A program made the position numbers and the translations under genes. Of a DNA stretch of 64,000 bases, positions 53,407 through 64,000 are shown one piece after another. The first letter of the stretch is position 1. Each line of letters starts with the position of its first letter. The stretch is taken from assembly GCA_947650365.1 (NCBI GenBank), contig CANTAL010000138.1:62001-126000 (forward strand), read 5' to 3'. The DNA comes from Chamaelirium japonicum. Its lineage: Eukaryota > Streptophyta > Magnoliopsida > Liliales > Melanthiaceae. Under the pieces are notes generated by a model. The model saw only the letters and a program-made list of their open reading frames with translations, was not told the origin of the DNA and did not search any database.

Positions 53407-53425
53407 CCCCCCCCCCCCCCCCCCC
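53407..53425 (+). repeat. C19 homopolymer in 3' LTR
   Basis: Counterpart of 48513-48531, with the same length as given in this sequence. Confidence 0.9.
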
Positions 53426-53744
53426 GTGCTCACCAAATCACCTTGACAGGGAGCGAGATCCACATTAGGCTGAAAAGGCCTAGGCCAAGAGCACTCTTAG
53501 GAGCTCGCCTAAGCTCGATGGAGCTCGCCTGAGATCGCCCAGGAGCTCGCCAAGCTCACCCAGGAGCTCGCCTAAGCTCGCTCAGGAGCTCGCCCCGGAG
53601 CTTGCCAAGCTCACCCAGGAGCTCGCCTAAGCTCGCTCAGGAGCTCGCCCCGGAGTTCGCCAAGCCCGCGTGAGAACTCGCTGGCAGTGATAGCGGGAGT
53701 TAGACCGTCATGCATAACGAAGAGACCGGCATCGCGAACGCCCC

Positions 53745-53790
53745 TAGCTCGCGCAGGAGCTCGCCCCTAGCTCGCTCAGGAGCTCGCCCA
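53745..53790 (+). repeat. 23-bp tandem subrepeat in 3' LTR, two copies
   Basis: Copies start at 53745 and 53768. One copy has been lost here or gained in the 5' LTR since insertion. Confidence 0.87.
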
Positions 53791-54180
53791 AGCTCGCCAG
53801 AATTCCCCAGTTTATCGAAGAGGTTGCTCCCGCGAGGTCCGACTCTTGATAGATGTGGAAGAGAAGGCGGAGCAATGGAGGGCGAGCTCACCTTAGCTCC
53901 CCATCGGAGGTCGCCCACAATGTATGAGAGGGTGCCAGGTATCAAAACCCCACGGAAGCTACGTGGACAAACGTGGTCCACGGAAGCTCGCTCGAATCAG
54001 TTCGAGACCTCCCAGACTCGAACATTCCAGAATGGCCACCTGGCCACGACAAGAAAGATGCCCTCCCCCACTCAAACCGCCTGGCAGGCTTGACGACAGA
54101 ATGTCAGGGCGCGAATACCAAGGACTGTCAGACCCACGCGAGCCAGAACGTGGGGGTCTAGAAGGCCCTGGAGGAATCTC

Positions 54181-54186
54181 CACGTG
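54181..54186 (+). promoter_or_regulatory. G-box / ABRE-like site in 3' LTR
   Basis: CACGTG, same context as in the 5' LTR. In this position it could drive outward transcription into the satellite at 54417 and beyond. Confidence 0.5.
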
Positions 54187-54212
54187 TCGGGCCACGGTAG
54201 GTCGCCGATTGC

Positions 54213-54219
54213 TATAAAT
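54213..54219 (+). promoter_or_regulatory. TATA box of 3' LTR
   Basis: TATAAAT identical to the one in the 5' LTR. A transcript started about 30 bp downstream would leave the element after about 170 bp and read into minus-orientation satellite. Confidence 0.6.
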
Positions 54220-54416
54220 GCTCACCCCCAGGCTCCATAGTGGAGGTTCGAATTCCTTTTCCCTACCACTTTGGTATACCGCAGCTCGCCGTTGTGCCAC
54301 CGTGACTGACTTGAGCGTCGGAGGGTCTGCGCTCCTAAGGGAGCCAGCCGTTCTCACGTTCTCTTTTCTTTGTCTTGCAGGCAGCCCGCACGGACCAGCA
54401 AAAAATCCCCCGTACA

Positions 54417-54421
54417 CGATC
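54417..54421. repeat. Target-site duplication CGATC, right copy
   Basis: Direct match to 48472-48476 at the other edge of the element. Confidence 0.9.
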
Positions 54422-57400
54422 CATTCTAATTCATTCGTACGATCCATTCTAATTCATTCGCACGAATGTATCCATTCTAGTTCATTCGTACGATCCATTC
54501 TAATTCATTCGTACGATCCATTCTAATTCATTCGCACGATCCATTCTAATTCATTCGTACGATCCATTCTATTTCATTCATACGATCCATTCTAATTCAT
54601 TCGTACGATCCATTCAAATTTATTCGCACAAATGTATCCATTCTAATTCATTCGTACGATCCATTCTAATTCATTCGTACGATCCATTCTAATTCATTCG
54701 CACGAATGTATCCATTCTAATTCATTCGTACGATCCATTCTAATTCATTCGTACGATCCATTCTAATTAATTCGTATGATCCATTCTAATTCATTCGTAC
54801 GATCAATTCTAGTTCATTCGTACGATCCATTCTAATTCATTCGTACGATCCATTCTAATTCATTCGCACGATCCATTCTAATTCATTCATACAATCCATT
54901 CTAATTCTTTCACATGATCCATTCTAATTCTTTTGTACGATCCATTATAATTCATTCGTGCAATCCATTCTATTTCATTCTTACGATCCATTCTTACTCA
55001 TTCGTACGATCCATTCTAATTCATTCACACGAATGTATCCATTCGTACGAATGAATTAGAATAGATTGTACGAATGAATTAGAATGGATCGTACGAATGA
55101 ATTAGAATGGATCGTATGAATGAATTAGAATGGATCGTACGAATGAATTAGAATGGATCGTGCGAATGAATTAGAATGGATCGTGCGAATGAATTAGAAT
55201 GGATCGTTCGAATGAATTAGAATGGATCGTACGAATGAACTAGAATGGATACATTCGTGCGAATGAATTAGAATGGATCGTTCGAATGAATTAGAATGGA
55301 TCGTACGAATGAATTAGAATAGATCTTACGAATGAATTAGAATGGATCGTACGAATGAATTAGAATGGATCGTACAAATGAATTAGAATGGATACATTCG
55401 TGCGAATGAATTAGAATGGATCGGACGAATGAATTAGAATGGATCGTACGAATGAATTACAATGGATCAAATGAATGAATTAGAATGGTTACATTCATGC
55501 GAATGAATAAGAATGGATTGTACGAATGGATTAGAATGGATCGTACGAATGGATTAGAATGGATACATTCGAGCGAATGAATTAGAATGGATCGTACGAT
55601 TGAATTAGAATGGATCGTACGAATGGATTAGAATGGAACCTACGAATGGATTAGAATGGATACCTTTCTGCATATGAATTAGAATGGATCGTACGAATGA
55701 ATTAGAATGGATCATATTAATGAATTAGAATGGATCGTACGAATGAATTAGAATGGATACATTCGTGCGAATGAATTAGAATGGATCGTGCGAATCAATT
55801 AGACTGGATCGTGCGAATGAATAAGAATAGATCATACAAATGAATTAGAATGGATCGTACGAATTAATTAGAATGGATACATTCGTGCGAATGAATTAGA
55901 ATGGATTGCATGAATGAATTAGAATGGATCGTACGAATGAATTAGAATGGATCATACGAATTAATTAGAATGGATCATACGAATGAATTAGAATAGATTG
56001 TACGAATGAATTAGAATGGATCGTACGAATGAATTAGAATGGATACATTCGTGCGAATGAATTAAAATGGATTGTTCGAATGAATAAGAACAGATCGTGC
56101 GAATGAATTAGAATGGATCGTACGAATGAATTAGAATGGATCGGGCAAATGAATTAGAATGGATCGTACGAATGAATTAGAATGGATACATTTGTGCGAA
56201 TGAATTAGAATGGATCGTACGAATGAATTAGAATGGATCGTACGAATGAATTAGAATGGATCGTGCGAATGAATTAGAATGGATCGTACGAATGAATTAG
56301 AATGGATCATACGAATGAACTAGAATGGATACATTCGTGCGAATGAATTAGAATGGATCGTACGAATGAATTAGAATGGATCGTACGAATAAATTAGAAT
56401 GGATCTTACGAATGAATTAGAATGGATCGTACGAATGAATTAGAATGGATCGTACGAATGAATTAGAATGGATACATTCGTGCGAATGAATTAGAATGGA
56501 TCGGACGAATGAATTAGAATGGATCGTACGAATGAATTAGAATGGATCGTACGAATGAATTAGAATGGATCGTACGAATAAATTAGAATGGATACATTTA
56601 TCCGAATGAATTAGAATGGATCATACGAATGAGTAAGAATGGATCGTACGAATGAAATAGAATAGATTGTACGAATGAATTAGAATGGATCCTACGAATG
56701 AATTAGAATGGATCGTGTGAAAGAATTAAAATGGATTGTCTGAATGAATTCGAATGGATCGTATGAATGAATTAGAATGGATCGTGCGAATAAATTCGAA
56801 TGGATCGTACGAATTCATTCTAATTTTTTTATACAATCCATTCTAATTCTTTCACACGATCAATTCTAATTCATTCGTACGTTCCATTCTAATTTATTAG
56901 CACGATCCTTGCTAATTCATTCGTTCGATCAATTCTAATTCATTAGCACGATCCATTCTAATTCATTCGTACGATCCATTCTAATTCATTCGCACGATCC
57001 ATTCTAATTCATTCATAGGATCCATTCTAATTCATTCATACGATCTATTCTAATTCTTTCGCACGAATGTATCCATTCTAATTCATTCGCACGAATGTAT
57101 CCATTCTAATTCATTCGTACGATCCATTCTAATTCATTCGTACGATCCATTCTAATTCATTCATACGATCTATTCTAATTCATTCATACAATCCATTCTA
57201 ATTCTTTCACACGATCCATTCAAATTCATTCGTACGATCCATTCTAATTCATTCGCACAATCCATTCTATTTCATTCGTACGATCCATTCTTACTCATTG
57301 GTACGATCCATTCTAATTCATTCGCACGAATGTATCCATTCTAATTCATTCGTACGAATCCATTCTAATTCATTCGTACAATCCATTCTATTTCATTCGT

Positions 57401-58817
57401 ACGATCCATTCTTACTCATTCGTATGATCCATTCTAATTCATTCGCACGAATGTATCCATTCTAAATCATTCGTACGATCCATTCTAATTCATTCGTACG
57501 ATCCATTCTAAATCATTCATACAATCCATTCTATTTCATTCGTACGATCAATTCTAATTCATTAGCACGATCCATTCTAATTCATTCGCACAATCCATTC
57601 TAATTCATTCGTAATCCATTCTATTTCATTCGTACGATCCATTCTTACTCATTCGTATGATCCATTCTAATTCATTCGCACGAATGTATCCATTCTAATC
57701 CATTCGTACGATCCATTCGCATGAATGTAACCATTCTAATTCATTCATTTGATCCATTCTAATTCATTCGTACGATCCATTCTAATTCATTCGTCTGATC
57801 CATTCTAATTCATTCACACGAATGTATCCATTCTAAACCATTCATACGATCCATTCTAATTTATTCGTACGATCCATTCTAATTCATACGTAAGATCCAT
57901 TCTAATTCATTGGTACGATCCATTCTAATCCATTCGTATGATCCATTCTTACTCATTCGTACGATCCATTATGGATACATTCGTGCGAATGAATTAGAAT
58001 GGATCATACGAATGAGTAAGAATGGATCGTACGAATGAAATAGAATGGATTGTGCGAATGAGTTAGAATGGATCGTACGAATGAATTAGAATGGATCGTT
58101 TGAAAGAATTAGAATGGTGAATGAATTAGAATGGATACATTTGTGCGAATGAATTAGAATGGATCGTACGAATGAATTAGAATGGATCGTATGAATGAAT
58201 TAGAATGGATCGTACGAATGAATTAGAATGGATCGTACGAATGAATTAGAATGGATCGTACGAATGAATTAGAATGGATCGTACGAATGAATTAGAATGG
58301 ATCATACGAATGAGTAAGAATGGATCGTACGAATGAAATAGAATGGATTGTACGAATGAATTAAAATGGATCGTACGAATGAATTAGAATGGATCGTGTG
58401 AAAGAATTAGAATGGATTGTATGAATGAATTAGAATGGATCATATGAATGAATTAGAATGGATCGTGCGAATGAATTCGAATGGATCGTACGAATGAATT
58501 AGAATGGATCGTACGAATGAATTAGAACGGATATATTCGTGCGAATGAATTAGAATGGATACATTCGTCCGAAAGAATTAGAATAGATCGTATGAATGAA
58601 TTAGAATGGATCCTATGAATGAATTAGAATGGATCGTGCAAATGAATTAGAATGGATCGTAGGAATGAATTAGAATGGATCGTGCTAATGAATTAGAATT
58701 GATCGAACGAATGAATTAACATGGATCGTGCTAATGAATTAGAATGGAACGTACGAATGAATTAGAATGGATCGTGTGAAAGAATTAGAATGGATTGTAT
58801 GAATGAATTAGAATGAA
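54422..58817. repeat. Satellite orientation map 54422-58817
   Basis: Minus to 55046, plus 55047-56813, minus 56814-57970, plus 57971-58817. The minus block completes the interrupted 641-bp unit. The remainder mostly mirrors 36600-39090 in order and in junctions. Confidence 0.83.
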
Positions 58818-61800
58818 TTCGTACGATCCATTCGAATTCATTCGCACGATCCATTCTAATTCATTCATACGATCCATTCTAATTCATTCATACAATCCAT
58901 TCTAATTCTTTCACACGATCCATTCTAATTCATTCGTAGGATCCGTTCTAATTCATTCGTACAATCTATTCTATTTCATTCGTACGATCCATTCTTACTC
59001 ATTCATATGATCCATTCTAATTCCTTCGGACGAATGTATCCATTCTAATTTATTCGTACGATCCATTCTAATTCATTCGTACGATCCATTCTAATTCATT
59101 CGTCCGATCCATTCTAATTCATTCGTCCGATCCATTCTAATTCATTCGCACGAATGTATCCATTCTAATTCATTCGTACGATCCATTCTAATTCATTCGT
59201 ACGATCCATTCTAATTCATTCGTACGATCCATTCTAATTCATTCGTACGATCCATTCTAATTCATTCGCACGAATGTATCAATTCTAGTTTATTCGTACG
59301 ATCCATTCTACTTCATTCGTACGATCCATTCTAATTCATTCGCACGATCCATTCTAATTCATTCGTACGATCCATTCTAACTCATTCACAAAAATGTATC
59401 CATTCTAATTCATTCGTACGATCCATTCTAATTCATTCGCACGATCCATTCTAATTCATTCGTACGATCCATTCTAATTCATTCGCACGATCTGTACATA
59501 TTCATCCGCACAATCCATTCTAATTCATTCGCACGAATGTATCCATTCTAATTCATTCGTACGATCCATTCTAATTCATTCGTACGATCCATTCTAATTC
59601 ATTCGTACGATCCATTCTAATTCATTCGTATGATCCATTCTAATTAATTCGTATGATCCATTCTAATTCATTCGTACAATCCATTCTAATTCATTCATAC
59701 AATCCATTCTAATTCATTCGCACGAATGTATCCATTCTAATTAATTCGTACGATCCATTCTAATTCATTCGTATGATCTATTCTCATTCATTCGCACGAT
59801 CCAGTCTAATTGATTCGCACGATCCATTCTAATTCATTCGCACGAATGTATCCATTCTAATTCATTCGTATGATCCATTCTAATTCATTAATATGATCCA
59901 TTCTAATTCATTCGTACGATCCATTCTAATTCATATGCACAAAGGTATCCATTCTAATCCATTCGTAGGATCCATTCTAACCCATTTGTACGATCCATTC
60001 TAATTCATTCGTAAGATCCATTCTAATTCATTCGCTCGAATGTATCCATTCTAATCCATTCGTACGATCCATTCTAATCCATTCGTACGATCCATTCTAA
60101 TTCATTCGCATGAATGTAACCATTCTAATTCATTCATATGATCCATTCTAATTCATTCGTACGATCCATTCTAATTCATTTGTCCGATCCATTCTAATTC
60201 ATTCGCACGAATGTATCCATTCTAATTCATTCGTACGATCCATTCTAATTCATTCGTACGATCTATTCTAATTCATTCGTAAGATCCATTCTAATTTATT
60301 CGTACGATCCATTCTAATTCATTCGTACGATCCATTCAAATTCATTCGCACGAATGTATCCATTCTAGTTCATTCGTACGATCCATTCTAATTCATTCGT
60401 ACGATCCATTCTAATTCATTCGCACGATCCATTCTAATTCATTCGTACGATCAATTCTAATTCATTCGCACGAATGTATCCATTCTAATTCATTCGTACG
60501 ATCCATTCTGCACAAAGGTATCCATTCTAATCCATTCGTAGGATCCATTCTAATCCATTCGTACGATCCATTCTAATTCATTTGTACGATCCATTCTAAT
60601 TCATTCGCTCGAATGTATCCATTCTAATCCATTCGTACGATCCATTCTAATCCATTCGTACGATCCATTCTAATCCATTCGTACGATCCATTCTAATTCA
60701 TTCGCATGAATGTAACTATTCTAATTCATTCATTTGATCCATTCTAATTTATTCGTACGATCCTTTATAATTCATTCGTCCGATCCATTCTAATTAATTC
60801 GCACGAATGTATCCATTCTAATTCATTTGTACGATCCATTCTAATTCATTCGTACGATCCATTCTAATTCATTCGTAAGATCCATTCTAATTCATTCGTA
60901 CGATCGATTCTAATTCATTCGCATGAATGTATCCATTCTAGTTCATTCGTACGATCCATTCTAATTCATTCGTACGATCCATTCAAATTCATTCGCACGA
61001 TCCTTTCTAATTCATTCGTATGATTAATTCTAATTCATTCGCACGAATGTATCCATTCTAATTCATTCGTACGATCCTGAATTAGAATGGATCGTACGAA
61101 TGAATTAGAATGGATACCTTTGTGCATATGAATTAGAATGGATCGTACGAATGAATTAGAATGGATCATATTAATGAATTAGAATGGATCGTACGAATGA
61201 ATTAGAATGGATACATTCGTGCGAATTAATTAGAATGGATTGTACGAATGAATTAGAATGGATCGTACGAATGAACTAGAATGGATACATTCGTGCGAAT
61301 GAATTAGAATGGATCGTACGAATGAACTAGAATGGATACATTCGTGCGAATGAATTAGAATGGATCGTACGAATGAATTAGAATGGATCGTACGAATGAA
61401 TTAGAATGGATCTTACGAATGAATTAGAATGGATCGTACGAATGAATTAGAATGGATCGTACGAATGAATTAGAATGGATTATATTAATGAATTAGAATG
61501 GATCGTACGAATGAATTAGAATGGATACATTCGTGCGAATGAATTAGAATGGATCGGACGAATGAATTAGAATGGATCGTACGAATAAATTAGAATGGAT
61601 CAAATGAATGAATTAGAAAGGTTACATTCATGCGAATGAATTAGAATGGATCGTACGAATGGATTAGAATGGATCGTGCGAATGGATTAGAATGGATACA
61701 TTCGAGCAAATGAATTAGAATGGATCGTACGAATGGATTAGAATGGATACATTCGAGCGAATGAATTAGAATTGATCGTACGAATGGATTAGAATGGATC

Positions 61801-64000
61801 CTACGAATGGATTAGAATGGATACCTTTGTGCATATGAATTAGAATGGATCGTACGAATGAATTAGAATGGATCATTCTAGTTCATTCGTACGATCCATT
61901 CTAATTCATTCGTACGATCCATTCTAATTCATTCGCACGATCCATTCTAATTCATTCGTACGATCCATTCTAATTCATTCATACGATCCATTCTAATTCA
62001 TTCGTACGATCCATTCTAATTCATTCGCACATATGTATCCATTCTAATTCATTCGTACGATCCATTCTAATTCATTCGAATGATCCATTCTAATTCCTTC
62101 GTACGATCCATTCTAATTCTTTCACACGATCCATTCTAATTCATTCGTACGATCCATTCTAATTCATTCGCACTATCCATTCTAATTCATTTGTACGATC
62201 CATTCTAATTCATTCATACGATCCATTCTAATTCATTCGTACGATCCATTCTAATTCATTCGCACAAATATATCCATTCTAATTCATTCGTACGATCCAT
62301 TCTAATTCATTCGCACGATCCATTCTAATTCATTCGTACGATCCATTCTAATTCATTCGCACGATCTGTTCTTATTTATTCGCACAATCCATTCTAATTC
62401 ATTTGCACGAATGTATCCATTCTAATTCATTCGTACGATCCATTCTAATTAATTCGTATGATCCATTCTAATTCATTCGTACGATCCATTCTAATTCATT
62501 CGTACGATCCATTCTAATTCACTCATACGATCCATTCTAATACATTGATACGATCCATTCTAATTCATTTGCACGAATATATCCATTCTAATTCATTCGT
62601 ACGATCCATTCTAATTCCTTCGTACGATCCATTCTAATTCATTCGTACGATCCATTCTAATTCATTTGTACAATCTATTCTAATTTATTCGTACGAATGG
62701 ATACATTCGTGTGAATGAATTAGAATGAATCGTACGAATGAGTGAGAATGGATCGTACGAATGAAATAGAATGGATTGCACGAATGAATTAGAATGGATC
62801 GTACGAATGAATTAGAATGGATCGTGTGAAAGAATTAGAATGGATTGTATGAATGAATTAGAATGGATCGTACGAAGGAATTAGAATGGATCGTACGAAT
62901 GAATTAGAATGGATCGCACGAATGAATTAGAATAGATCGTACGAATGAATTAGAATGGATCGTACGAAGGAATTAGAATGGATTGTACGAATGAATTAGA
63001 ATGGATATATTCGTGCAAATGAATTAGAATGGATCGTATGAATGTATTAGAATGGATCGTATGAGTGAATTAGAATGGATCGTACGAATGAATTAGAATG
63101 GATCGTATGAATGAATTAGAATGGATACATTCATGTGAATCAATTAGAATGGATCGTATGAATTAATTAGAATAGATTTTGTGAATGAATTAGAACTGAT
63201 CGTACGAATGAATTAGAATGGATACATTCGTGCCAATGAATTAGAATGAATTGTATGAATGAATTAGAATGGATTGTATGAATAAATTAGAATGGATCGT
63301 ACGAATGAGTGAGAATGGATCGTACGAATGAAATAGAATGGATTGTATGAATGAATTAGAATGGATTGTACGAATGAATTAGAATGGATTGTATGAATGA
63401 ATTAGAATAGATCGTATGAATGAATTAGAATGGATCGTACGAATGAATTAGAATGGATCGTACGAAGGAATTAGAATGGATCATACGAATGAAATAGAAT
63501 GGATCGTACGAAGGAATTAGAATGGATCGTACGAATGAGTTAGAATGGATATATTCGTGCAAATGAATTAGAATGGATAGTATGAATGAATTAGAATGGA
63601 TCGTATGAGTGAATTAGAACGGATAGTACGAATGAAGTAGAATGGATCATATGAATGAATTAGAATGGATACATTCGTGCGAATGAATTAGAATCGATCG
63701 TATGAATGAATATGAATAGATTGTGCGAATGAATTAGAATGGATCGTACGAATGAATTAGAATGGATATATTCGTGCGAATAAATTAGAATGGATTGTAT
63801 GAATGAATTAGACTGGATCGTACGAATGAATTAGAATGGATCGTACGAATGAATTAGAATAGATTGCGCGAATGAATTAGAATGGATCGTACGAATGAAT
63901 TAGAATGGATCGTACGAATGAATTAGAATGGACCGAACGAAGGAATTAGCATGGATCGTACGAATGAATTAGAATGGATCGTACGATTGAATTAGAATGG
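58818..64000. repeat. Satellite orientation map 58818-64000
   Basis: Minus 58818-61077, plus 61078-61874, minus 61875-62692, plus 62693-64000. The part up to about 61850 follows 41065-44040. At 61875 it jumps abruptly to the 22490-type sequence (a TTCTAGTTC unit directly after a truncated GGATCA unit) and follows that to the window end. Confidence 0.83.

Larger units (their letters stand above)
48477..54416 (+). mobile_element. Non-autonomous LTR retrotransposon, gag-only, Ty3/gypsy-like
   Basis: A 5,940-bp GC-rich element inserted in the satellite. It has LTRs of 1,069 and 1,046 bp with TG...CA ends, a 5-bp target duplication, a primer-binding site, a gag-like region, a long noncoding part made mostly of tandem repeats, and a polypurine tract. 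No protease, reverse transcriptase, RNase H or integrase sequence can be recognised, and the gag region is broken in at least two places. The LTRs differ by about eight substitutions in about 1,046 aligned bases (about 0.8%) plus one 23-bp repeat-copy difference. At the commonly used grass rate of 1.3e-8 per site per year this means roughly 0.3 million years; a slower host clock would give an older age. It resembles the gag-only class called TR-GAG. If mobile, it would have depended on enzymes from another element. Confidence 0.93.
53371..54416 (+). repeat. 3' long terminal repeat
   Basis: Near-identical copy of the 5' LTR (about 99.2% over aligned bases), ending exactly where the satellite resumes. 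Six of the eight differences are C/T or G/A transitions, as expected where methylated cytosines decay. Confidence 0.95.
54422..64000. repeat. 23/28-bp satellite array, right part
   Basis: Same satellite family continuing beyond the retrotransposon and running off the window end. It switches orientation seven more times. The first roughly 400 bp repeat the sequence just left of the retrotransposon. Much of 55700-61850 repeats 36600-44040, and 61875-64000 repeats 22490-24705. No gene seen. Confidence 0.97.

Noticed and set aside
54218-54526. Open frame running from the 3' LTR into the satellite
   Set aside because: It is only the LTR end fused to satellite translation across the insertion border.
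1-64000. Telomeric repeat or human satellite II/III (GGAAT-type)
   Set aside because: GAATG words give some likeness to GGAAT satellites, but the 23-bp unit with CGTACG is different and the embedded retrotransposon is plant-like. No TTTAGGG or TTAGGG runs occur.
1-64000. Centromere assignment
   Set aside because: A satellite with a retrotransposon insertion is compatible with a centromere, but also with subtelomeric, knob or B-chromosome heterochromatin. Nothing in the sequence decides, and the short unit with many inversions is not a typical centromere monomer.

Overview
This window is almost entirely eukaryotic satellite DNA. I could support no host protein-coding gene and no RNA gene. About 58 kb (1-48476 and 54422-64000) is one AT-rich satellite family. 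Its basic unit is 23 bp: a 10-bp half GAATGAATTA followed by a 13-bp half GAATGGATCGTAC. A 28-bp variant, whose second half is GAATGGATACATTCGTGC, recurs every few units. The interrupting element is a GC-rich LTR retrotransposon with a plant-like primer-binding site and a plant Ty3/gypsy-type Gag, so the host is most likely a plant. I cannot name the species.

The satellite is not a simple head-to-tail array. Its orientation flips about 57 times, roughly once per kb, so blocks of 0.1-3 kb alternate between '+' (GAATTAGAATGG reads on the given strand) and '-' (CCATTCTAATTC reads on the given strand). Most flips reuse a small set of identical junction sequences, three to six times each. Blocks of 0.6-4 kb recur as direct copies at spacings of 0.64, 1.3, 2.9-3.2, 3.7, 8.1, 13.2, 17.7, 19.1 and 39.4 kb. 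I infer that inverted pieces became fixed inside larger higher-order units and were then copied together. A hairpin cassette (20-bp arms, 7-nt loop) occurs five times in both orientations.

At 48477-54416 lies one LTR retrotransposon of 5,940 bp with two near-identical LTRs (1,069 and 1,046 bp, about eight substitutions apart) and a 5-bp target-site duplication CGATC. Its internal region has a primer-binding site, a broken gag-like region, four different sets of internal tandem repeats and a polypurine tract. No protease, reverse transcriptase, RNase H or integrase is recognisable, so it looks like a non-autonomous, gag-only element. Removing the element and one target-site copy restores an exact 641-bp higher-order period in the flanking satellite, so the higher-order structure is older than this young insertion.

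Nothing else of note was seen. The long open frames inside the satellite and antisense to the LTRs look like chance products of repeat sequence.
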